DNA of 64,000 nucleotides. Source: Tetrastigma voinierianum (taxonomy: Eukaryota > Streptophyta > Magnoliopsida > Vitales > Vitaceae). Within the stretch, counting starts at the first letter, position 1, and each line of letters begins with the position of its first letter. The notes beneath the pieces were generated by a model. That model saw only the letters and a list, made by a program, of their open reading frames with translations, had not been told where the DNA came from and ran no database searches. The position numbers and the translations under genes were made by a program. The DNA is taken from contig JAEQBH010007406.1 of the NCBI GenBank assembly GCA_016808115.1, positions 1-64,000 of the forward strand, read 5' to 3'. This document shows, piece by piece, positions 13,221 through 24,679 of this stretch.

Positions 13221-13479
13221 TTAACTTATCTAAAAATATATATATATATATAACACCTATGTTTGAATGTAAAATTTTCGTAAAGACACCGTGAATGACA
13301 ATGATACGAGTATTTAAATCACCAACTAAAACATTCAGTTGGCCTTGACTATTATTATTATTATTATTATTTTTTATCATGTAACTCTTAAGGGGTACCA
13401 ATACTCATTTGTGTTCTCCTCTTCCAGGGAGGAACATCCTTTGAACCAATAGGTCTCCCACGCTTACAAACACACCCCA
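13221..13479. repeat. Leader remnant with ATT microsatellite
   Basis: It includes a short TA run (13238-13252) and an (ATT)n run at about 13350-13372. The part near 13400-13470 matches the minus-element leader at 26910-26970 in the same orientation. No gene. Confidence 0.6.
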
Positions 13480-14023
13480 TTTATAATTAAAAATACATTC
13501 CTTTCTGCATCACAATGTGTTTTTCTTCTCCGATTCATCACGAGAGAAATATTGCACATAAAACTAGTGTATCCCAAGATCATATCCGCGATTCATATTT
13601 AGATCCGAAGATCATGGCCTCGTACTCAAATTCAGATCCGTAAAGACTATAAAGCCTCTTAATTTTATTCAAATATCTCAATATTTCGTTATGGATTCAA
13701 GTACGCTTCCCCAAATCCTGTATTTTGATTCTTGATGATTCAATACGAATGTTCCTGTTTGTGTGATGGTTTTCACATAAATTTTTTTTTTTAAAATATC
13801 TCATTTGTTCATATTCAGATTTAGATCTGGAAGATCATAAAGCCTCATACTTATATTCAAATCTGGAAGATAATAAAGCCTCATACTCAGATTCAAATAT
13901 CTCAATAATTTGTTATGGATTAAGGTACGCTTCCGCAAATCCTATATTTTGATTCTTGATGATTCAATATGAATGTTCCTATTTGTGTGATGGTTTTCAC
14001 ATATATTTTTTTTAAATCTCTCA
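13480..14023 (+). repeat. Copia B 5' LTR, plus strand, with duplicated 3' half
   Basis: The sequence matches the 3' part of LTR B. The 3' half appears twice in tandem, at about 13570-13803 and 13810-14023, each ending in a TGTGATGGTTTTCACAT block. The start of the LTR is missing. It ends CTCTCA at 14023, next to a PBS. Confidence 0.7.
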
Positions 14024-14036
14024 TTTGGTATTTGCC
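14024..14036 (+). promoter_or_regulatory. Primer-binding site of plus-strand Copia B
   Basis: TTTGGTATTTGC follows the LTR end directly. It resembles the tRNA-Met complement used by plant Copia elements, with changes at its 3' side. Confidence 0.55.
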
Positions 14037-14279
14037 TAAAGAAAAAATTAATATTTAACATAATCAAGATGAACACTGTGGTAATCAAACACGTGATAAT
14101 TATTCGTTTTACTATATGAATAATAAATTGGCCCAAAAGAAGATTTATCATTCGACATGTTCTTATTATCAGTATTTGATTACTACACCAAGATATCACT
14201 TACAAGTTAATATTTTTTATCCAAAGATAAAATATTAATAGAGTGTCCGAGCATCTCGAGATGGGTTTGCCTTTTATTT

Positions 14280-17200
14280 GAATTTATTTTCTACAGATCT
14301 TACGTGAGTTTGCTTTTGCTTGTTTATTGTTCTCGATTCAGCTACTAGTTCTCGTTTCAACATTAATGCCGATTAATCTGTCCCACTAATATACAACTCA
14401 AGATATAAAATGAGAACTGTTCCTCTTGTCATTTTTATCCGGACCTCATAAGTGGTTTTTCCTCCCGCACCTTCATCACAAAGTTCCTACGAAAAGAGGG
14501 ATATTGAAAGCCATGGGAGAAGTCAAATCGCATGTGTTTGATGATCATTAAGAAGGCCATTCCTGCATATCTAAAGTACAATATCCGAAACGATAAAAGA
14601 CAAATGCAAAGAGTTGCTAGAATAAATTAAGAATAGATTCAAGAATGACAAGTCTCAAACAAGACACTTTTGGCAAATCTCTATATCTCAATGAGATATA
14701 AAGGCATGGGAACATTAGCGAGTACATTATGGAAATGTCTCCATCTTGCTTCAAAGTTAAGAGCACATAAACTTGATCTCTGCGAGGATTTGCTTGTGCA
14801 TTTGGTTTGATATCTCTTCCCATATAATTCCAATCCAATTTAAGGTGACTACAGCGCAAAAGGGACTTGGTGATATAATGAGTATCTCACATTGTGTGCA
14901 AGAAGAGGAAAGGTTGAAGCAAGAAAGATACAGTGCTCATTGAAACTGGTACTTCAAGGATAAGGGAAGAAAGACAAAAGGATAAAGAAGCTATAGAGGT
15001 TCCATATCAAAGAAGCAACATAAAGAAAAAGGGTTGATGGTTGTTTCATTACACGTGAAGTTGTGGGACATAAGAAGAAGCAATGTACCAACTATCATGC
15101 TTGGCGTGCAAAGAAAGGTACACTTCTTAATCTAGTTTGTTCTGAGGTTAATTTGACTTCGGTACCTAAACACACTTGGTGGATAGATTCTAGTGCAACC
15201 ACTCACATCAGTGTGTCCATGCAGGGTTGCCTGAGTTGCCGAAAGCCAAATGATGGTGAAAGATACATCTTTGTAGGCGATGGCAAGAAGGTCGAAGTTG
15301 AGGAAATTGGGACATTTAGGTTATTATTAAAATTTGGTACTTATTTGGATTTGAATGAGACATATGTTGTACCGTCATTTCGATGGAATTTGGTTTCTAT
15401 TTCCATATTTGACAAATTTGGTTATACTTGCTCTTTTGGAAATAATAAATTTAGTCTTTTTCAGAATTCAAATTTGGTTGATCTTTGGTTCTTTATCTTA
15501 TGTAGATAGCCTTCTGTATGATATCAGTTTGCTTCATATCCTTGAAACCTTGCAATTAAGCACTCAAGGTGTTAAAAGAAAATTAGCAGAGTGAAGATTC
15601 CTTATCATTATGGCATAAGAGATTGATTCATCTCGAAAGGAGAAATTGAAGGCAATGTCGGATGAGATTCGTTCTATATCAGTTTCTGATTTTGAAATTT
15701 GCACAAATTGCATAAAGAAGGAAAACAAACAAACACAAGGAGTTTGGTGCCAGTACGGATGTCTTACAAGCGTATCTGAGATATTTGGGCCCATTTCCTA
15801 CGGTTTCATGGAATGACCAACAATATTTTATCAGAGTTTACAGACGATTTTTCACGTTATGGCTACTATCTCATTCACTTGAAAAGTCCAATCAACTGGA
15901 AGTGTTCAAATCGTTCAAAGTTGAAGTTGAAAATCAACTAATGAAGGATTAAGCGTCGGATCATTTGACAGTGGTGAATACTATGATGCTGGCGTTCGAA
16001 TTCAGACAACGTCCAGGTCCATTTGCTAAATTCCTGGAAGGTGCGGTATCGTCCCACGTTGCACCATTCCAGGGTTCTCAAACTGCGTTGTTGCACAAAA
16101 AAAGAGTAACAGAAATAAAGACTGCTGGTAGAAGTATGATTAGTGTTCTAACGCGATATCACTCTGGGGTGAAGCATTATGAAGCCCCAACATATATCTT
16201 GCAGAGTATAGCTAAAGCAACCTAAAACCCTGAACTTTGGGTGGGAAGAAGCCTAGTCTAAAGCGCACATTCAGGGATGTCATTTGACAGGCCTTACAGG
16301 CCACATGAAAAGTGGATTCAAGAGCAGGTTGTTTACTTTTATTGGATACTACGAAAGATAAGGTTAAATTCTATGATCCTCTTACTAAATCAATTTTGGG
16401 GCGAAATGCTCGGTTCTTTGAGGATGTGAGTTTGATAGGGGAGACAGGATAGGAGTTTTGCTTTGAAGATGAATATATGTTGATATTCCTAATTGGCCAT
16501 TGGCATTGATCGAGGGCTCCTTTGACATTGTTCGAATGCAGATCGAATGCCTGATATCAAGGAGCCTCTGTTCCCGGGAAAAGACAAACTCTACCTCCTC
16601 CAGATTCTCGCCATTAAGGAGATCCACTAGAGAAAGGAGAAGTGCATTGCGGATGATTACATTGTATTTCTTCAAGAACATGAGTTTGACATTGGTGTGA
16701 TGGAGAAGATGATCCGATCAACTTCCATGACCTGGAAAGTTCTAAATCTCGAAGTGGATTGATGCACGTGAATGAGAGATCGGATTCCATGAAGAATGAT
16801 AGCGTTTGGGATATTACGTCCCCATTGCACGAAGGTGTGGAAACCATTGGTTCTGAAATGGATGGCCCCAAAACCAAGAAATTCGAAGGTGACGTGGAAA
16901 TACAAAGCCCGTCTTATGGCTAAGGTTATCACCTTGAGGAAGGCATGATTATAAGAGACTTTCTAGTTTCATCAAAAGACTCTTTTAGGACAACCGCTAG
17001 CGCCTTGGCGCCCTTTGACGCGAGAGCCTTCGTAGGATGGATGTTAAGGCATTTCTCAATGGTGACATTGATGAAACAATCCATATGGTGCAACCAGAAA
17101 ATTTTGTCTTGGAGATACAAAGAGGATGGTTTGCAAGTTAAAGAAATCTATTTATGGGCTTAAGCAAGCTTCTCGTCAATGGTATTACAAGTTTCATCAA

Positions 17201-18300
17201 GTTATCATTTTGTCTGGTTTTGAGATGAATATGGTTGATGATTGTATATACCATAAGTTCAGTGGGAGTAAGCATATTTACTTGGTTTTATATGTTGATG
17301 ACATATTGCTTGCCATGTGATATAGGCATGTTGTATGAAACCCGAGATTTCTATCAAGAAATTTGAGATGAAAGATCTTAGTGATACTTCTTTTATATTT
17401 AGATTATCTGAATCTGTGGGATCGATCTCGGGAATATGGTTTTATCACAAAGAGCTATATTGAAAATTCTTAAAAGGTTTGACATGCGTGATTGCAAACC
17501 GGTGACTCTGTGTGGGAATAATTTGTCTCAGTCGATACCCAAAGAATAATTTTGAGATTCGGAGATCTACCTTGAATTCCCTTATCGTCAGCAATAGGAA
17601 GTCTGATGTATGATCAAGTATGTACGCGTCCGGATATTGCGTACATTGTTGGCATGTTGGGAAAATACTTGAGCAATCCTTGAAAGGATCTTGGATATGA
17701 CCCAGCGTGTCATGGTACTGATGCAAAGACTACACCGTATCTCATATTCGAAAGTCGGATCAATTGAGATCATTGGATATTCGACTCAGATTTCTTGGAT
17801 CTTTTGAGATTGCCAAGAAATCTACTTGAGCTGTCTCACTTGCTAATAGAGGTCTTTATATCTTGGAAGAGTGTTAAGCGATTCTGATAGGCTTAACGCT
17901 ATAATAGCTGAGTTTGTAGCTTGTTATAGAGGCATCAATCATGGAATATGGTTGCGAGAAATTTACAATCATGAAGGCTGCATTATGGATGGCATTGAAA
18001 GACCCTTAGTTCTTTGTGATAAATGGCGGTACTATATTCCTCTGACAACGGAACCGGCGAAGTCCAAAATTTATGGTATCAAATTCTAGTTGTCAAAGAA
18101 AGGGTTCGGTGGACTTATATCTATAGAGCACATTGGGACAAACTCCACGTTGTAGATCAAGCTAAGGAGTTCTGCTGGTCTTTCATGAGCACATATGGTG
18201 TGGTTTCTTCAGATGTTTTGTTTTAGTAGGAGTTTATGACACTAGATGCTTTTGGATGCACTGGATATTATGGATGTTAAGGTTATTTCTTTGAGTAAAG
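14280..18300 (+). pseudogene. Copia B gag-pol, plus strand, broken
   Basis: The full Copia order is present: gag (14.3-15.06 kb), zinc-knuckle end and protease (open frame 15063-15509), integrase (15.6-16.2), RT (16.2-17.33) and RNase H (17.35-18.2). Key motifs are WWIDSSATTHIS in protease (glycine of the D-S-G site replaced by S), SIYGLKQASRQW and LYVDDILLA in RT (YVDD at 17291-17302), and AEFVACY in RNase H. Many stops and indels break the frame about every 100-300 bases. LTRs flank it at 13480-14023 and 18629-19170. Confidence 0.85.
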
Positions 18301-18628
18301 TATTGATTTTTCATTAACTTTGATTTTGTATGAGACTTGATCTCTTTAAGGTTTAAGGAGGATGAGTTGGAAATAGGTAGGTTGAGATCACATTGCATAA
18401 AATTTCCATGCTACACATCCCTTGATCTTTGTCATTAGTTACATTGAAGTATATGTGATCATTGATGGGTCTAATTCTGAAATAATAACATTGATCGCTT
18501 TGGTTCCTATCGTGAATTGTGGTTAATGGACAAGATTATTAATGTATATAAAGTTTATTATATTAAACTCAAGAGCTCGTAAAGTATAGATTCAGTTTAT
18601 GAGATTAATATACTTAGTAGGAGATTAC

Positions 18629-19170
18629 TGATCAAATCAAATATATGGTGATATATTAAATAAATGTAATTATAGGCTATAAAATAAGTTAAGGCTAATT
18701 AAAGTGATTAATTTAAGTTTTGGGGCCTTAATTAATATATTATAAAGTGTAGGCATGAATGTGTAGAGAGCCAGCGTAATTTATTTTTATGATGGTTTTA
18801 AAACTAAATTACAGACAATCTGACTATTCATATCACGAGACACAATTGGTTACACTAAATAAGGGTCATGGTCCCCCGGATCGCGGTGGTTTCTTTCTTC
18901 GATTCCCATTGTGAGAAATAGGCCAGAGAAGCTAGTGTGATCTCGGAAGATCATAAGCCCCTCAGATTATATTTTCGTCTGAGAAGATCATAAAGCCTCG
19001 AGACTCAGTTCGGATGGAAGATCATAAAGTTTGAGACTCAAATTCAAATATTTCCAATATTTTATTTATGGATTCAAATGCAAACACTTAATCACTGTAT
19101 TTTGATTAACATTGATTAAATATCGAATCTTCTGTTTTGTGTGATGGTTTTCCTATATTTTTTTCTTTTT
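18629..19170 (+). repeat. Copia B 3' LTR, plus strand
   Basis: It is preceded by a degraded polypurine tract (TAGTAGGAGATT). It aligns with LTR B copies at 24119-24668 (same strand) and 19179-19670 and 27158-27621 (opposite strand). It includes three units of an AAGATCATAAAGCCTC-type repeat. Its last about 12 bases are lost at a junction with an inverted copy at 19170. Confidence 0.75.
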
Positions 19171-19670
19171 ATGCCAAATGAGAGATTTAAAAAAAATTGT
19201 GAAAATGCCTAGCAGAGACATCCTCATTGAATCATCAGAAATCAAGCCAGGCTAACGAAGCGTACTGTCCATAAGCAAAACTGAGATATTTAATCTGAGT
19301 CTAAGACTTATGATCTTCGAATCTAATCTGAAGTCTAATTATAATCTTCCATATCTAAATCTAAATAAGGCTTTATAATATTCAGAATCTGCACTAATTT
19401 AATCCTTTCTCTCATTTAATATGGAATCGAGAAGAAAAGAAAAACTGTGTGGGACCATGACCACTGTTATAAGCAATTGTGTCTGTATATGAACAGTCAC
19501 GATTGTTCGTAATTTCTATTTTAACCCATCACTTAAGAAATAGAGTGCACTCACACATTCATCTTACAGCATGAACCCAAAACGTTAATCACTTTAATTA
19601 GCCTAACTTGATTTGATAGCCTATAATTCATATTTATTTATTATATCGGCCCATATATTTTGCTCCAACG
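19171..19670 (-). repeat. Copia B LTR, minus strand, with PBS remnant on its outer side
   Basis: The LTR proper is 19179-19670 on the minus strand. On its right a degraded polypurine tract and RNase H remnant show a 3' LTR. On its left the bases ATGCCAAA (19171-19178) correspond to the PBS next to a 5' LTR. So one LTR has internal-domain neighbours on both sides. Confidence 0.65.
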
Positions 19671-22275
19671 ATCCACTTGAACTATATATGTAACACATGA
19701 AAGCGATGAAGTGTTTCTTTATGATCTTGTTACAACGCTATCAAACTTTATATACATTAACAATCTTGTCCATTAACCCTGTAATAGAGCAAAGCGATAA
19801 ATAGATTACATATTCTTAACTGCCATCAGTAACCATATGTCAGCTAAATGTAACAAAGATCAAAATAATGGATGGCAAATAGAGCTGCTGTGCTGATCAA
19901 ACATATTCCAGTGATCTCATAATATTATTACAAAATCAAAGTGATTAAGCGAATGGCACTGCTATGATAAATAACAACAAAATCCATAATATCCATAACA
20001 AAAGTATCTATAAAGCATCTAAAAATAAACTCCCACTACGAGAATATATCAGCCAGTCAATATGAACGAGTGGCCAATCACTGGTGAATAGATGCAATCA
20101 TGAGTTGTCCCGATAATGCTACATAGATATAGGCGCTCTGAACCACTAGCGCAACTAGGAATTGATATTGCAAGTGACCGTCAGGCTCTGTTGTTGACGG
20201 AGCTATAGTACTGTTTATTGTCGCAAAAGCAACAAGTGAAGTCTTTGTCACCATCATATGCGACCACATGACAAGAGGCCTGCAACCATATTCCATGTGA
20301 ATGCCTCATATCTATATAAGAATAAGCACTAGTGGAGACAGGCTTTCTGATAGATTGATTTAACACTCTTCAAGGCCTAACACTATAACAAGTAAGTAGA
20401 TATAGCCTTAAGTAGATTTCATTCTATCTGACATCTGGCTGTGAGGAGCTCGGAAATGATCTCTCTAGCGGTGACTTTCGTAGTAAAACATGTAGTCTTA
20501 TAAGTACCTCGCTGACACGCAGCTACTTATCAATATTAGTTTTAGAGTATAAATATCACACCCAACATGCCAACAATATGCGCCATCTATAGAATGAAAT
20601 ACATATGGCATACATGGGAGAACTTCCTATTGTTAACGCATAAGGAGTGTACATCTCTTTAAATCTCAAAATCAAGTCTTGGGACAAAACATATACATCT
20701 TTCAAATTGTCTTTGATTTCGCAATCATGTAATCACTTTAAAAAATTTTCTTAATATAACTCTTTTGTAGACAAACAGTATTCCGAGATCATCCGATAGC
20801 TATCATATACCTAACACCAAAGAGCCTCGCCCAGATCTTATCATTCTTTAGTAAAATCTCTGAACTATTCTATTTATCACCTAACGTTAATGCTCGCAAT
20901 ATGTCATCCTTTATAAACAAGTAAATATGCTTGCCCGCTAAACTTATATTATATCGTGTCAAACCATATTCATCTCAAAACAAGCAGAAATGATAACTTA
21001 TTGTGAAATAACTACCGTGGCAAGCTTGTAAGCACCAATAGACAACAACTTGCAAACCATCTCTTTAAAACAAAATGCTGCAATTTGCACCATATAAGGT
21101 ATTTCATCAATGCTGCATTGAGAGAAAATCTTAGCATCCGTACGATAGCTTCAGGCAGCGCCCACAGTGCCGTTATTGTCTAAAGATCTTTATTATTTGG
21201 AGAGAAAGAGTGCTCACATCGATGCCTTCCCTTTATATGGCAACCTAAGGCAGCAGAAACTTCTGTCTCTCAGATCTTACAGTGTCCTGCTGGTTTTTAA
21301 AATACTCAGCTCAATGGGTTTCACCTTCAGCTGGACAGATCTAAGCGATAGTAATGGACGATCTCTTCATTCGTAGTAATTACTAGAGATTGGCGGAAGT
21401 TGATAAATGCCGAAACTCATGTTCTTGAAGAAATACAATGTGTCATGCGGAAATACACTCTAGTGGATCTCATAGCTAGTAGGTACGGAGGAGGTAAGGA
21501 TTTCAGTTATTGCAGGCAGAAGGAGTTTTCTTGAATGTGTTTGATTTTGGATGCGCTATTGAGAACGATGTGGGAAACATGAGGCTTTTGATCGAAGCTC
21601 TCGATCTTGATTTGTGGGAATATCGGCTATATGCATCTTCAAAAAACAATCCTCTTATCTTCACAACATCCCTCAGGCAGGCATTTCCATCTCAAATTGG
21701 ATTTGTGGTAAGGATCATAGAAATTGTAACCCACCTTGAGGTATCAATAAAATAGCGACAGATTCTTGAATCAATTCTTTTCATAATGGCTGTAAGGCAT
21801 GCTACTTCATTTGGACACAAATGTAAAGGTGCTTTGAGCTCAAAATATTTAATGGAGTCCAAGTTCTAAGGGTACAGCAGTTGCTTAGTTGACTTTCTGT
21901 TGGGATATATCTTGCGGTCTTTAATAAGCTAGTGATGTATTGGCGAGTTAGAATGACCTACTTCTTACCATGTCTTTGCGTTATTTAACTTCGGCAGCAT
22001 CATTTGTGGCCGGAGGAGACTGGCATGCTTTGGGCGATCGCGCTCCTCAAGAGTAGCAAATGGTCCGGGCGTTGTTGCGCAAGCCGTCATACTTTCCATA
22101 GTATTCACCACCAGCGATACAATCTAACGTTTTAATCGCTGTGGTGATTTTTCAGCTTCAGCTTTGAATATTTGAGCACTTCCATGATTAAGGACTTTTC
22201 ATAATAGTAAAAGGCCAACCATATGTCGTCCACAGCAAGGATATTGTCAATGAATTCCGTGAAGGGCCAGTAGCG
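19671..22275 (-). pseudogene. Copia B integrase-RT-RNase H fragment, minus strand
   Basis: Read on the minus strand from 22275 to 19671, this aligns piece by piece with the plus-strand element at about 15.8-18.6 kb. It covers the integrase core (22.27-22.0 kb), the linker (21.8-21.4), RT (21.1-20.9) and RNase H (20.4-20.0). The frame is heavily broken, and no open stretch exceeds about 85 codons. It is joined at 22275 to a plus-strand RT fragment. Confidence 0.7.
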
Positions 22276-22276
22276 T

Positions 22277-24118
22277 TTGGGATATTATACATTTCGAGTG
22301 TGAAACCCATTGCGTTTAAATGGATATTAAAACAAAGAGGGATTGAAAGGTGACGTGGAAGATACAAAGTTCGTGCTTGTAAAACAAGGTTATACACAAA
22401 GGAAGGCATAAGTTATGAAGCTTTCTCTCGGTTCATCGAAGACTCACTTTTAGGACAATAATGGCACTTGGCGCCCCTTTGATAATCAGGCTTCATCGGA
22501 TGGATGTTAAGGCGCATTTCTCAATGGTGACGTGATGGAAATAATCTATATGGTTCAACCCGAGAAAATTTTATGTGGGAGATACAAAGAGGATGGTTTC
22601 TTGAGTTAAAGAAATCTATACGTAGGCTTAAGCGAGCTTCGTCGATGGTATTACAAGTTTCATCAAGTTTATCCTTTCGTCTGGTTTGAGATGAATGGTT
22701 GATGATTGTATACCATAAGTTGATGGGAGTAAGCATATTTGTGGTTTTATATGTTGATGACATAACGCGCTTGCCGCAGCCAGTTGACATGTTGCATGAA
22801 ACCCGAGAGATTTCTATCAAAGAATTCTGAGATGAAAAGATCTTGGTAATTACTTCTTGTGTTAGGTATCTGGATGCAAAGTTGATCTCGGGGAATGCCG
22901 GTTTATCACGAAACTATCTGAGAGAAAATTCTTAAAGTTTGGCATGCATGATTGCAAACAGGTGACACCCACAGTGGCTAAGGAAGCAAAATTTTGTCTC
23001 GGTCGATGCTAAGAATAATTTTGAGATTCGGGGAATTTTAACCAAATTCCTTATCGTCGACATAGGAAGTCTAATGTATGCTGAGTAATAATACTGGCGT
23101 CCCAGGATATTTACATTGTTGTATATTGAGCGAGATGTTAAACGATCTGGAAGGATCATTGGATAGCGACGACGTCGCCAAAGGAGACTTACGAACAAAA
23201 GACTACATGCTCACTTATCGAAAGTCATATCAGTTAGAGATCATTGGATATTCGAGCTTGATTTTCTTTGAATGCCGAGATAGCATGAAATCTACTTGGG
23301 CTATATCACTTTGCTAACTGAGGTCTTGTATCTTGGAAGAGTGTTAAAGAAGAGTCTGCCAGCTTCTTGGCCATGGCGGCTGAGTTTGTAGCTTGTTATG
23401 ACATCCAATTATATGAATATGGTTCTTTGAAATTTTGTTCTGGCTGCGTATTATGGATGGCATTGAAAGACCACTTTAGTTATTTTGACCAGCAATCAAA
23501 TTACTATATTCCTACAACCAAGGAGTTCTTGAAGTCGAAAATTTATAGACATCAAATTCCCTAGATTGTCAAAAGAAAGGGTTTTAGAGTGGACTTATAT
23601 CTACTCACAGAGCACATTGGGACAAACTCCCGCAGTTCTCAAATCATGACTAAGGGATTACCACCAAGGTCTTTCATGAGCATCTGCTCATATGGGTGTG
23701 TGGTTTTCTCTTGAGGATGTCGTTTTAAGCTGATTTTATTTTGGATACTTTAGATACTTTGTTATGGATATTATGGATTTTAAGGTTATTTCTTGCGATG
23801 ATATTCGTTTCTTCCACTTTGATTTGTATGGTTTGATATCACTGGTTTAGGACCGGTTGGAAATAGGCATGTTGAGATCCGTTGCATGGGAATTTCCTGT
23901 CTTACACATCCACACTTGATCTTTGTCATTAGTTACATTGATATATGTGATCATTGATGGGTCCTAGCCTAAAGTACCTGCAACCTGTGATATTTTTGGT
24001 TCTATATTGGTGTGGTTAATGGACAAGATTGTTAATGGATATAAAGTTTTGATAACAAAACTCATGGCTCTAAATTATAATTCATGTTTATAAAGTTATA
24101 TATAGCGAGTGGGAGATT
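22277..24118 (+). pseudogene. Copia B RT-RNase H fragment, plus strand
   Basis: It aligns with 16801-18620: it begins at the GCGTTTGGGATATTA word shared with 16802, runs through RT (LYVDD at about 22745-22765, then changed) and RNase H (AEFVACY near 23380), and ends at a polypurine tract. Indels are frequent, for example the extra bases near 23680 compared with 18190. No gag, protease or integrase is attached on its left. Confidence 0.75.
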
Positions 24119-24668
24119 ATTGGAGTAAATCGAATATATGGGCTGATATATTAAATAAATATGAATTATAGGCTATCAAATAAAGTTGAGCTAAATTCTA
24201 TATTGATTAATTTAGTTTTGGGGCCTTAATTAATATATTATAAAGTGTGGGCATGAATGTGAGACAAGCGTAATTTCTATTTTTATGATGGGTTAAAATA
24301 GAAATTACGAACAATGTATTCATTCATATCTGGACGAGTGGTTATAAATAGGGGTCGTAGATTGCTGGGTCGCGTAGGTTTTAACTTCTTACGATTCGAA
24401 TTTGTCGAGAGAAATATTAGACGAAACTAGTGTAGATGATTATCTAGCACTCCAGATTCAGTTCAGGTCAAGAACATCCCATGAGGCCTCGGACTCAGTT
24501 CGGATCAGAAGATCCTGAACCCTCGAGACTCAGTTCAATATCTCAATATTTTGTTTATGGATTCAGATGCGCGCAACAAATCCACGTATTACTGGATCTT
24601 AGTGGTGATTTACAATACGAATCTTCTATTTGTGTGATGGTTTCACGCAATTTTCTTTAAATCTCTCG
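24119..24668 (+). repeat. Copia B LTR, plus strand
   Basis: It is preceded by the polypurine tract GCGAGTGGGAGATTAT and starts TGGAGTAAATCGAATATATG. It ends CTCTCG at 24668. It is the clearest example of the LTR B start in the window. Confidence 0.8.
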
Positions 24669-24677
24669 TTTGGTATA
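24669..24677 (+). promoter_or_regulatory. Primer-binding-site remnant after an apparent 3' LTR
   Basis: TTTGGTATA follows the LTR end, matching the PBS at 14024 and the one next to the LTR at 27158. A PBS should follow a 5' LTR, but here the LTR has RT and RNase H upstream. Minus-strand integrase begins just after. Confidence 0.55.
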
Positions 24678-24679
24678 CG

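Noticed and set aside
14280..18300. Reading the YVDD motif as an infectious retrovirus or a plant virus
   Set aside because: Integrase precedes RT, there is no envelope-like frame and LTRs are present, so it is a Copia retrotransposon.
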